DNA from: Agrypnia vestita
Taxonomy: Eukaryota; Arthropoda; Insecta; Trichoptera; Phryganeidae
Assembly (NCBI GenBank): GCA_016648135.1
Contig: JADDOH010004296.1
Coordinates: 1-64,000, forward strand
Direction: 5' to 3'
Length of the DNA: 64,000 nt
This document shows positions 54,270 to 64,000 of this stretch, piece after piece. The position numbers were made by a program, and so were the translations under genes. The notes under the pieces were generated by a model that was given only the letters and a program-made list of their open reading frames with translations, had not been told where the DNA came from and searched no databases. How positions within the stretch are numbered: position 1 is the first letter of the stretch; every line of letters starts with the position of its first letter.

Positions 54270-56110
54270 TAATGTAAGACAGCTAATGTACTTTTACTTC
54301 TCTGAATAAAAACTTATTTTATTTGGTTTATCATTAGTACATTCATAGTAGTTATAATATAGATAAAAAAAATTAATTCAGTATTAAAAAAACTAAAAAT
54401 AAATTATACAATTAGAAAATTAAATAGAAAATTTTATGTAGTGAATAAATATTTGGTAACCACCGGAATGCGACCTTAAACTTTTTATTGACAGATGACA
54501 GTGGTACCAATTTCATCACAATATTGTTGACCTACATTTATAAAATTGCAAATTATCAATAAAATATGATATCAATAAAAAATAAACAACAATTTCATAA
54601 ATTCAGTTGATTACTAATAAAATTTGATTTATTTATTTACTAACTTAACATGACAAAAAATAATTAAAAAAAAAACGTTTTATCAAAACTGTCATAATCT
54701 ATCTATACGCCACAGCTCGCTTTTTTTATATTCATCCTTAATTTCCTCCGGTAGTTTTTAATATACTTGCTTGTATCGTATTATAATTTAATATACATAT
54801 TATGTATTCGTCGCTGTATATATAATTAATCCTATGTGTTGTTGTAGTACATTCTGAGATAAACGAATGAAACTGTTTAAAAAAATAATTGCACAGACTA
54901 GATTTATAAAAAAATATTTTAAATAATTACTAGGCAGACTTTCCAGATGAACGGCAATGTTTTTTTAGTATATATCCATTATTTATTTGAAAAATTGTAA
55001 AATTGATTCGTTCATCTCAGAATGTAATAAACGGCACATTGGCTTTATTATATATACAGCGACAGTATACTGTGTATAAAATGTATGGGACTGTACTAAC
55101 CTCTCAATATATTGAGATAAATACTTATTATTAGTATTATTAGAAACCATAAAACTTAAATATACTTCATTAAAAAGAAAACACTTTACATATCTACTAT
55201 TTATTGAATTATTAACCTGTTTCGGTACCAACGGTCCCTTAAATCATGATAAAACGTTTAATAAAAATTAAAATTAGAAATATAGACTACATCTTTAAAG
55301 ACAAAAACTATTTGGGAGTTGGGTAATTAATTCAAACCAATGTGGAAACAAATTTTCACTATTTGCAAAGAGAATTTGATCATTTATAATATTTAATTTG
55401 CCTGTAACATTTTAACAATATTTTTATTATTTTTCCGTTATTGAATAAATTTACTTTCGTTTGAAATTAATTTTGTAAGGGAAAGAATTTTTGTTTTGGG
55501 TGTATACTAAACGCTACCGTTACAGTTTGTGAAACGGTGATTTATTGCCAAAAACCTTTAAGATTCTAATGCAAACCGTAAATTATTGTATGGCAGCAAG
55601 GGTGTCAAAAATTTACGGCCATTTAATAGGAGTAGTAAGAGTTGTGTGGCGGTAAGTCTTAGCAGTTATATATAATATCTTTACATGACAGCTTAGTATT
55701 GATGTGGAGATATAAGATTATTTTTTAAACATTATATTAGCATGTTGTTTACTTACTCTAAATTACGTAACAAACTTTGTTTTCCGTTGTTATCCGTTAT
55801 CCGAATCCGATTATTTTTAAATCACATTAAAATAACATCGGAGAAAGTTTTTGCATTTTTTTCTGAAATACAATGCCCACTGCAATAATAAAATACTCAC
55901 GGAATGAATCAGCATATTTGTATAAAATTCCAAGTTCAGAGAAAAGTACTAATTTGTTTTCTTTTTTCGTGCAGACACAACTACGTGGTTTTCACATCAA
56001 ATATATTTATTATATTTATTTTTGCACATTTTGCAGAATTATTTTGATATATATGATTCCCAATAGAATTGAGTCGTTCAGTAAAACATTTTAATTTATT
56101 GACTTAATCA
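54270..56110. other. Unannotated AT-rich stretch
   Basis: No gene or element recognised in more than 1.8 kb. Confidence 0.5.
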
Positions 56111-56113
56111 TTT

Positions 56114-56350
56114 ATTACCATGTCTGTAAACAATGGATAATATTACCATGTCTTTAAACAATGGATAATATTAGCATGTCTTTAAACAATGGATAATATT
56201 ACCATGTCTTTAAAAAATGGATAATATTACCATTTCTTTAAACAATGGATAATATTACCATGTCTTTAAACAATGGATAATATTACCATGTCTTTAAACA
56301 ATGGATAATAATTGCCATGTCTTTAAACAATGGATAATATTACCATGTAT
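56114..56350. repeat. 28-bp minisatellite, nine copies
   Basis: The marker CCATG lies at 56118, 56146, 56174, 56202, 56230, 56258, 56286, 56315 and 56343, a 28-bp period with one 29-bp step. Each unit contains CCATGTCTTTAAACAATGG, so every unit can fold into a small stem (CCAT/ATGG with TTTAAA in the loop). Units are almost identical, so expansion is recent. It lies about 20 bp from a SINE end. Confidence 0.93.
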
Positions 56351-56369
56351 TAATAAATACAACCTTTTA

Positions 56370-56581
56370 TGCGTAACTAATTTCGTTCGAATTCACGGCT
56401 AAAAAAAATTAAAAGGCCGGAGATGGGGCTTGAACCCCGGGCCAGCAAACCCGAACCGGCCGCTCTACCCGTGTTGCTACCGCCGCCTCTTCGTGGACCG
56501 CCAAAAAGATATAATAAATATATACTAGGGCGTAGCGAAGACGCGAACCAATGTCCCGTCATTTTTTTACGGGTTACAGTT
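56370..56581 (-). mobile_element. tRNA-related SINE, minus-strand copy
   Basis: On the minus strand: TAACCCGTAAAAAAATGACG, TTTTTGGCGGTCCACGAAGA, GTAGCAACACGGGTAGAGCG (A-box-like), then CCCGGGGTTCAAGCCCC (T-arm with a good B box, GGTTCAAGCCC), then AGCCGTGAATTCGAACGAAA. Same family as 34461-34695. The C-rich T-arm stem is intact, while the acceptor stem is not recognisable, so it is a SINE and not a tRNA gene. Confidence 0.6.
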
Positions 56582-56589
56582 AATTCAAT

Positions 56590-57110
56590 GATAATTGTAT
56601 ATGTTATTTACTTACTTTATTTTATAATTTTATTTTGTTTTTAAAATGTTTAAAACAATAAAAACATTTAAACTTTAATATCTTGAATGTGTAACGAGAC
56701 ATTGAGAAAAGTTTTATCAAAGCTGTCTATTGTATATTTGAATTTTATTTTTATTCGTCTGTCTCGCTGCTTATACACCTACATGAAGCTCTCTTCTGTT
56801 ATACATTTAATCTTTAATCCTACAAATTTCTTACATCCTATAAAGCGTGGATCCCTGATGGAACCAGCACCTGAAAATATATAAAAACACTCAGTATTTG
56901 TTTAGTATTTAAGACCACCAGATGTCGTGTTTGTATAACCTACGCTCAAAATCCATCTAATACATCGCAGCCCTAGAACAACGGGGCCACGAACCCAAAT
57001 GTCATGTTCTGAGCAGACTGCATTTGAAGTTTTCAACATTCTTTATTTCTTTGTCTTAACCTATATTAAAACTTAACATAAGCAAACCATCTGGATAGTG
57101 CATACATTAT
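56590..57110. other. Unannotated stretch
   Basis: Nothing recognised. Confidence 0.45.
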
Positions 57111-57113
57111 ACG

Positions 57114-57359
57114 TGTGGGGTATAAAAGCAAAGGCAGCAATATTAAAAAAATGTTTTGGATGCAGTCACCGAGGATTACTAATTTAAAATGTACGGAATT
57201 CTAGATTTTATGAATCAATCCCTTCCAAAATCACGTTTCCTATAAATTTATAGGCTATGTTTTTATAAAATTTCGAATTCTGTACATTATAAATGAATAA
57301 TCCTCAATGAATGCAATAGATTTTTTTGTATATTTCTGCCTTTGCTTTTATACCCCACA
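57114..57359. mobile_element. MITE with TGTGGGGTATAAAAGC termini, well-preserved copy
   Basis: TGTGGGGTATAAAAGCAAAG at the left and CTTTGCTTTTATACCCCACA at the right. Internal arms (GAGGATTACTAATTTA, TGTACGGAATTC) are also inverted, so the 246-bp element is one long palindrome. A second, diverged copy is at 18735. Confidence 0.8.
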
Positions 57360-57379
57360 TATATGCTTTTTGAATATAT

Positions 57380-58631
57380 TGTAACGAGATGGTATAATCG
57401 GAAGGAATTACGCACTATCGAAGATGATCCAACAAAATTTTTGTTTAAAAAATTTAATAATTATAGTATTATTTTGAATTTTTCGAAATTTTAACGATTT
57501 ATATATTGTTTAATTTTTAAGCCCGAATGAGAAAGGGAGAATAAAAAAAATAAAACTTGGTTTTATTATACTCCCGTTTTATTATACTACATATATTAAT
57601 TACACTATATAGAAAAGGAGTATAATAAAACTACTCCCTTTATATTAACTCGTGGCGTCTGCTTGCTTGCTTGCTTGCCGGCTTGCCGTCGAAAAAATTT
57701 GGATCTAGTTTTGACCCTTTTCCCGTTATCCAATCGAGCTGAAACTTTGCAAGCAGACTCGTGGCGACGATCAAGAAGATTTATCAAAGTTTCGTTAAAA
57801 AAATTAATAATTATAGTATAATTTCGGATTTTTAGAAATTTTAATCCTTTTTACTTCCTTTCTTTTAACTCGTGGCGTCTGCTTGCTTGCCGGCTTGCCG
57901 ACTTGTCGTCGAAAAAACTTTGGATCGATTTTTAACCCTTTTCCCGTGATCCAATCGAGTTGAAACTTGGCAAGTAGACTCGTGGCGACGATCAAGAAGA
58001 TCTATCAAATGTTCGTTAAAAAAATATATATAGTATAATTTCGGATTTTTGGAAATTTTATCGGTTTTTTCAAATTGGAATCATTACAAAAGTTTGATTA
58101 TTAGCAACGGCGGCCCGATAACGTCGTGGAATATTTTCTAAATTTGAATTAGTCTGTCGGTATACATAATAGGTACTTCACTACGAATTTCGAAAATCTA
58201 AATTGACTGACAAATGTTTTTAGAATTTAATCTTCAAAGCGTGAAGTTTCTTATCAAAGCTCAAAACATCTGACATTTTAGAAATATATTAAATAACGTA
58301 AGTTTAGTGTTATGTTATATGTTTTAATTCGTCTTTAATTGTTGTTATATTTTACAAAGAAAGGGAGTATAATAAAAACTTGGTTTTTATGGGTTACTTT
58401 TTTATAGGTTAGTTTTTATTTTTAAGTATAATATAAATAATTGTTCTTTGAATTACTTTAATTCGATTTTTTGTATTGTTATAAGTTCCGCCCCACCCGA
58501 TTATCCCATATTGGAGTAGTGAATGGACAGTTGACTCTAGATCTCTATAGGTCATTCTAGATCCTTCTATTGTGACATATTACGAGGGACTCGGTCAGTG
58601 CGATACTCCCTCCGCTTTCCATTTCGTTACA
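57380..58631. mobile_element. TIR element with TGTAACG ends and an internal 220-bp repeat
   Basis: TGTAACGAGATGGTATAATC at the left matches, inverted, CATTTCGTTACA at the right, with further similarity (GGAAGGAATTACGCACT / AGTGCGATACTCCC). Inside, a 220-bp unit (CTCGTGGCGTCTGCTTGCTT, CCCTTTTCCCGT.ATCCAATC, GACGATCAAGAAGAT) occurs at 57649 and 57869, plus a partial third copy upstream. No transposase. Target duplication unclear. Confidence 0.5.
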
Positions 58632-58914
58632 GTATAATAGAATTAGCTAGAGATGTGCAGTCTTGCAACATCATCGACTGACCAGGCAATTGACTTTCCT
58701 AAAAACCGTCATTTTTCGGTTTGTGGCGGTGTTGTTCTAGGAGTGCGATATCATTGCTGTACGGACAATAAAAAAGCCTCTGTGAATTTTTTGAACATTC
58801 GTTGTTTACCATATTTGAAAATATGCGCGGAATCTCAGCTATTTGATTCCGTGTACGTGTGTGCCTCTCCTTGATTTGCACCATTCGGTTGACCAAAATA
58901 GCTCCTTTGAGACA

Positions 58915-59115
58915 TCCCACATGCAGACGGGCCGCGCGGCGCTGTGGGTGGCGAGCGGTTACGGTAAGCTGTTTGATGTGGACCAGTGATGTGCGTGTCC
59001 CGGGCCAATTGTGACGTCAGCCTGCGGCGCGCATGCGCGAGCGACAGCCCCCAGCCCGCGAGGGTGGAACCTCCCGGGGTAGTGGCGGTTCTGATCGTGC
59101 AACTGCCGTCGCAAT
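58915..59115 (+). promoter_or_regulatory. GC-rich block with CCAAT, CRE and NRF1-type sites
   Basis: CCAAT at 59005-59009, a perfect CRE palindrome TGACGTCA at 59012-59019, and the NRF1/Ewg-type palindrome GCGCATGCGC at 59029-59038 lie within 35 bp inside the most GC/CpG-rich 200 bp of the second half of the window. This combination is typical of housekeeping promoters. No downstream exon is recognised on either strand, so the transcript it might drive is unknown. Confidence 0.4.
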
Positions 59116-59370
59116 TCAACGTTGAATATCAAAAATACGATTTATTTGTTTATAATTAGAGTACATGTATTTCGTATGCGTATTAACAAGAGGCCGTTAG
59201 TAAATTTGTTCACTTTGAAAGATAATTCCACAATGGCGTTGAACCAATAGGTGTACCCGTAAGTAATCAATTATCTTTGGTGTGGAATGTTTGCTTCAGT
59301 CAAGCTCAGTAAAGTGAACGTGTAAAGACGTGTTTTATACGCAATATTATAATCCGTGGTCTTGTGACTT

Positions 59371-59985
59371 TTTTAATTTTATTTATTTTTATTTATTAGC
59401 GACACTAATAGGATAATAGGTACATGATACTCTAATAATAAACATTATGGTGAAGACTATGCCCATCATCCCAATTACAAGTGTCTTCGGCACGCTCTAG
59501 TAACATGTATATTTGCATTTAAGTATATTTTACGTGTACATTTATGTGTATTTTATATTTAGTTTTTGAATGTAGTGCGATTAGTATTTAATGAATAATT
59601 GATTTAATGGGTCCATAGGTTCAGGTCATCGTTTAGAAAATGGATGTTGTGTATGAGTGAGTTTTTGAACGAATATAAGGTATCTGCAAGAATATCAACA
59701 TCAATGTTAGGGTCAGCACAATACAACCTTGTGACGGGAGAAAAGTAACCGACATTATTAGTGTGCTGGCTTATTCTAAAGAACTCCGGGTTTCTTATAT
59801 GGGGTTTAACATGCAAATTTATATCAGATAGAGAGAGAGAATCAATAGCTCCGCTAAGAATCTTGTGTAGCACAACGAGATCGGATATTTTCCGTCGGGA
59901 CTCAAGTTTGTGCATCTTGAAAAAAGCATGTCGATCTTCGTAGCTGTGAAGGTTATTGTGTTGGCTTGTGACAATTAATTTTAAA
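59371..59985 (-). pseudogene. Non-LTR retrotransposon C-terminus and 3' UTR
   Basis: Coding part 59985-59604: YEDRHAFFKMHKLESRRKIS, DLVVLHKILSGAIDSLSLSD, INLHVKPHIRNPEFFRIS, ending NLWTH. The motif Y..R..FF.L..LE.RR...D......L..G.ID...L...I....P....R is the C-terminus of CR1/jockey-group ORF2. The frame is open to its stop. A short 3' UTR ends in an AATAAATAAAAATAAATAAA tail near 59371-59400. Confidence 0.8.
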
Positions 59986-60009
59986 CATTTTTATCATTCT
60001 GTTTTAAAA

Positions 60010-60300
60010 TGTCGGACATCAACTAACTAAGAAAATTTACGTCATTGCATGCTGTTTCATTTTCTATCGGGTGTTAATGCAACGGTTTCAACAAATAAAA
60101 TTTGTGATGTGTATGGAGACGTATTGAAAGTAAATAAGTGCCAACGTTGGTTTAGAAAATTTTCCGATGGCTATTTTGACTTGTCTGATAGCGATCGAAG
60201 TGGGCGCCCGGTAGAGTTTGATAATGACGCTTTAAAAACACCTAGAAGCATATTTTTCTTAAAAGTCTACCAACAAGATGACAAAAGGTCCTAGATACGA
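60010..60300 (+). pseudogene. Mariner transposase N-terminal fragment
   Basis: From about 60025 the frame gives ENLRHCMLFHFLSGVNATVS, TNKICDVYGDVLKVNKCQRW, FRKFSDGYFDLSDSDRSGRP and VEFDNDALK. This is the paired HTH DNA-binding region of mariner transposases (FHFxKGxNAxxxxxxICxVYG...CQRWFxKFxxGxFxLxDxxRSGRP). The presumed start ATG at 60009 is out of frame, and the protein loses similarity after 60250; the DDE catalytic domain is absent. Internally deleted relic. Confidence 0.88.
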
Positions 60301-60664
60301 TGGAGATTAAATCGATTAAAAATAAAATTAAATGTAGTTAAATTTTTTTTTGTTGCTACTCAATTAATTGATTACTTATGGTTACACTTAATATAATGTA
60401 AAAATATATAAGAGAAAAAAATACCCACCCGATCACAAGAATTCTTTCATGTTTATTTATATTCAGTGTGTATAGGCCGGGCTGAATTTTTTTTTTTGCG
60501 ATTTTTATAGCAATAGAATGGTGCCAAATGACTCCAAAATTGTGTGTAAAATACTATTCAAAATGAGAATCTCCTTCTGTCTCCGGATTGGTCTCAAAGT
60601 TTCGAAAAAAAATATTTTTTCTCCTATTTTCTGGCTGGTGTTAATGATACTGCGAGTTGAGACC

Positions 60665-61683
60665 CATCTATATAAAAAAAATGTAAGTGTTCGTTCGTAC
60701 AAAATCTATAAACTCTGAAAGTTCTACACCGATTGCTTTGAAATTTTGACACAACTTTGAATTTGATTACGAGGATGTTTTTGTGTACCTTCTATTTATT
60801 TATATTAATAAAAATGTAAATTTTCAATTGTCCAAAATCATAAATCTCATAAAGTTTTTTTTGACACAACGTTGCATTCGAATTCACACAAATTATTTGA
60901 AAAAAATGCGCAGGTACCTACCCTTTCAATATTGATAAAAATTTAGATATAACATTTTTCAAATTCAAATTTTTAATAACATTCGGTTGTCTTTGCTAAA
61001 ATAAAACGTTTAAACCGATGAGAAAGCGCAGCCAATCGTATCGCGATATCTATACCTATGAAACTCAATATCTGTCTGTCTGTCTGTTCTCTATAAAAGT
61101 CTACACCATTTGTCCGATTCGACTCAAATTTTGTATACTTATGCTTTAGGACATTTCCTCCTCCCATTTTACCTCTTTCCCACCCCTTATATATTTCCAT
61201 GCAAATCTGTACCGTTCGACCGATCGGACTCAAAATTTGTAACCTTATTCTTTAGGACCTGGCAGGTAACGAAGGCGACTTCCCCCCCCCCTTTACCCCA
61301 TCCCCTTCCCTGTTACACTTTCTGTAGAAATCTTCACCGTATGGCCGATTTAAACTAGATTTTGCATACTTATTCTTCAAGACCCGTCGGGTAATAAAGA
61401 CAACTTTCCCCCTCCCTTCTTACTCCACCCCCACACCTAATATATTTTTGTACAGATCTACAACGTTTTCCAATCTGATCCAAATTTTGCATTCTTATTC
61501 TTTAGGTCACGGTAGAATACATAGGTCATAATTCCTTCCTGGACATCCCATCCATCCCAGCCTAAATTAAATGGATCATTTTCTTTATCAGAAAATATGT
61601 GAAACAATAAAACCTTTGTGTCCCCCCACAAACTTATTTTAATTAATTTCTTAACCGGAGCAACGCCGGGTACGAAAAGCTAT
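60665..61683 (+). mobile_element. Helitron-like element with internal units
   Basis: Head TCTATATAAAAAAAATGTAA, GAAAGTTCTACACCGATTGC and ACACAACGTTGCATTCGAAT; middle with CTGTCTGTCTGTTCTC and three to four units carrying TTCTTTAGGACC...GGTAAC; end with the hairpin GAGCAACGCCGGGTACGA and CTAT at 61683. The usual CTAG is altered. A second head-like stretch (TATATAAAAATGTAAATATTC) follows at once at 61688. Confidence 0.55.
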
Positions 61684-61735
61684 CAATATATAAAAATGTA
61701 AATATTCGTTTGTTCATAATCTTAAATCTCCGAAA

Positions 61736-61897
61736 GTTCAAGTTCATGGCAGAAATGTCCTTGAGGACGTTGTCGCTTCATCTTAATTTTGGCCTTCCTA
61801 AGCTCCTTCGCCCAACCGGCCTTGAATTCAGCAGGGACTTTGGTGCTTGATGATCGGTCATTCTCTCCACATGACCCAGCCACCGAAGTCTTCCCAG
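61736..61897 (-). pseudogene. RTE-like retrotransposon C-terminal fragment, one stop
   Basis: Minus strand: LGRLRWLGHVERMTDHQAPK, SLLNSRPVGRRSLGRPKLR, stop, SDNVLKDISAMNLN. LRWLGHVERM and GRPKLRW are RTE/jockey-group C-terminal motifs; the stop (TGA) replaces the usual TGG (W). Confidence 0.8.
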
Positions 61898-61924
61898 TTT
61901 TATAAATTTTGTGACGTTTAGCTC

Positions 61925-62780
61925 CCTAAATTAATTAATTAATTAGATGCAAGTACTTTATATATAAATTGGTTAAAGAAAAAGATAAATCATCATCTAC
62001 ATTCTACCACAAATAACATAATTTACATGAAATCAAGGTTACCCCATACAATATGTTACCTGGCTTGATACATAGATTGTCACTTTATTTGGATGAGTGT
62101 CCCAATAAATGATTGACCCGTCTCTTTTATATACTTAAATTTTAAAACATTATCCAACATTATATTGTATAGTTTATGGCCTACATAGGTGTCTAAAATT
62201 TTTTATTTCAAAAGTGGTTCACGTTCTTTCTTTTCTGCGTGTAGCAATTGTGTTTTGAGTTTCTTTGGAGTGTGTTTATTTATATTTGTATAAGTAAGCC
62301 AGGATAGTTTATTATAAATATATTTTGATTTATTAATTTATTTAAAAAATATATCTACAACGTCAGAACCCGTGTTTAATGTGGGCTACGCAGGAGGAGC
62401 GCGGGAGCGGGGTGGCCGGAGGCTCTACGCCGAACTGAAATCAACAGGCTGCTCCGTTCTTCAGGTCGTGGGGGGGGCGTGTTGGGGTACAGGTTGGGCT
62501 AAATTTAGACGTAGAGGGAGCTGCACAGACGAGAGGTTGCCTTCTATTCAATTATCTCCGGTACATCCCGTAGGCATTATCTCCAGAGGTTTGTTGTTGT
62601 AATATACTCAACCGGAAGTCGTGTTTTTAATTTTACGTCCTTCGACACGAGCGCAAATCCGAGACTTCGGCAATGTTTCATAACAATTTTACAACACGAA
62701 CAATGTGAAATGTTGTACTGTAAGCACGATGAACACGCACAGTGTACATTCTGAGCTGATACGACTTAAGCGAGAACCGT
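61925..62780. other. Unannotated; GC-rich patch at 62370-62600
   Basis: The patch contains a 76-codon + strand frame (VGYAGGARERGGRRLYAELK...) and a G-run near 62470. It could be a retroelement tail or a promoter-like block; I recognise no domain. Confidence 0.35.
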
Positions 62781-62787
62781 TGATTTT

Positions 62788-63121
62788 TTATTGAATGTCG
62801 TTTACGTGAGTGAGAAATAGTAGAGGTCTGGGGACCATATCTGGGGGGATTCCAAATTCACCTATTGGTGGAGTACTTAGATCATTTGATATGACTATCT
62901 GAGGTTTGCTCGATGAGTGGCTTGGGGCTATGAGGTCAATTCCGTTTTCTTTTGGTTCTGATACGAGTTGTTCGTGGGAGATACGTTCGAGATACTTCCT
63001 TCGAATCGATGAAGATACCTACGCAATTACTTGATTTGTTCTCTTTACTTTGTATAATGTGGATATTTTGCGGTTGCGTCTTGTGTGCATATTCCCCCGG
63101 TGACCCCAAATGGTTTCTCAC
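62788..63121 (-). pseudogene. Non-LTR reverse transcriptase fragment (fingers/palm), frameshifted
   Basis: Minus strand: KSSNCVGIFIDSKE (equivalent of CVGIFLDLSKAFD, the first catalytic Asp), a frameshift, then SHEQLVSEPKENGIDLIAP, and further FGIPPDMVPRPLLFLTHVND (equivalent of [20 protein letters not shown]), then a stop at 62788-62790. These are RT motifs A and B in the right order and spacing for CR1/jockey-type elements. YADD is absent. Confidence 0.75.
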
Positions 63122-63124
63122 TTA

Positions 63125-64000
63125 TTGTAGAATTGACTTTTGCGATTGAATTTAACCTATTTTTGACTGCTTATTCAAAAAATTTCGATATGTTAGATAA
63201 ATAGTATATTACCTAATTCTCATTGTTTGTTAAATTAGATTACACTGCATATATGATTGTAAGTGATTATCTCTCACCATAAACAAGAATCTTAATTCCT
63301 TTTGGTGAGGTAGAACATGTAATAATAATTTTATTGTTCATATTTGCTAGTTAATCATTTTTATAAAATAAATTACATGTATTATTTATTAACTAAATAA
63401 ATAAAAAATTGATTTAATTTAACGCTCTTGCAGTTGTTGGCATGTTAGATGAATAATTGTTCGAATTCTTCTTCAACACATTTCCATCGAGTGCTTCTGC
63501 TAGCTTATCTAAAGTATAGCCGAAAAAACTAGGGGTACGCGAAAAAATATTCTCCTACATTTTAGCGATAGCAACGCGTCCATGACATGGACAAAATTAA
63601 TTACGGACACAACATTGTTCGAATAATGCGAATAGACCCGATTTCTGCGTACTAATAAAACCTTGTGACTATTTTTCTCATTCTTAGACAAATTTGATAG
63701 AAAACTGCTGCATTATTTTGGGGTTAATTCACTTGGAATTTACAATATTTTTATTAGTATTTTCTAAGGACACAATTACTGGATTTTATCCACAGAGGGA
63801 TAACCAACAAGTTTTCAATCATATATGGCGATAGTGTAATTTTACAAAATGTGCAAAATGAGGGACATAAATAACATATATATATAACTTTCAAAAAATT
63901 TACAAATGTGTGGTTGATGTTAGGTGAAGTCGGTTAACGTTAAATTGTGTAAAGTGTGAAGTGACGATGATGTGACTTGTCCTAATATATATAAGTCTAT
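63125..64000. other. AT-rich end of window with a family B fragment
   Basis: 63745-63960 shares ACAATTACTGGATTTTATCC, CAGAGGGATAAC and GTGTAAAGTG with the family B inverted-repeat elements at 26.6 and 33 kb. No gene recognised. Confidence 0.4.

Noticed and set aside
56410..56480. Functional tRNA gene
   Set aside because: Good T-arm and B box, but no acceptor stem or anticodon arm; same sequence is part of a repeated SINE.

Overview
This is a eukaryotic, AT-rich window, most probably from an insect. It has spliced exons with GT/AG borders, an interstitial TTAGG array (the common insect telomere unit), and arthropod-type transposons: RTE and CR1/jockey retrotransposon tails, Tc1/mariner, PIF/Harbinger, hAT-like, Helitron-like and Penelope-like pieces. 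There are no bacterial operons, ribosome binding sites, CRISPR arrays or rRNA. The sequence alone does not fix the insect order.

Only one convincing host gene is visible: the last two coding exons (13156-13301 and 15565-15645, + strand) of a secreted protein that ends in one thrombospondin type-1 repeat, probably of the spondin family. Its intron holds two palindromic repeats. A candidate polyadenylation signal lies at 16239. Earlier exons must lie upstream and I could not find them. Two other stretches may touch real genes but are uncertain: a CCAAT/CRE/NRF1-like GC-rich block at 58915-59115 and an orphan 73-codon open frame at 54044-54265.

Layout. 1-5760 is richer in G+C and CpG than the rest. 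It contains stacked direct repeats (units of 128, 119, 330 and 413 bp) and a cluster of GGGGGAAG motifs. 5.8-12 kb holds the TTAGG array, an RTE tail, a Helitron-like element and a Tc1 remnant. 12-16.3 kb holds the TSR gene end. 16.4-25.4 kb holds a long-TIR element with a nested hAT relic, an RT fragment, an hAT-like MITE, a Helitron-like element with tandem arrays, and a GCATGC-rich element. 26-41 kb is dense in inverted-repeat elements: two Harbinger copies with TTA/TAA target duplications, a foldback element, a transposon carrying a broken helix-turn-helix exon, hammerhead-like cores and an array of six hairpins. 41-47 kb holds several non-LTR retrotransposon 3' ends. 50-57 kb holds a second GCATGC element, a Helitron array, SINEs and a 28-bp minisatellite. 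57-64 kb holds another TIR element, mariner, Helitron, RTE and RT remnants.

No pathway links these features. Most of the window is a graveyard of short, broken or non-autonomous mobile elements around one gene end. The most interesting signals are the repeated hammerhead-ribozyme-like cores (CUGANGA...GAAAC), the paired GCATGC-rich elements that both keep a 63-codon open frame, the hairpin array at 39221-39379, and the repeat-rich, compositionally distinct first 5.7 kb.
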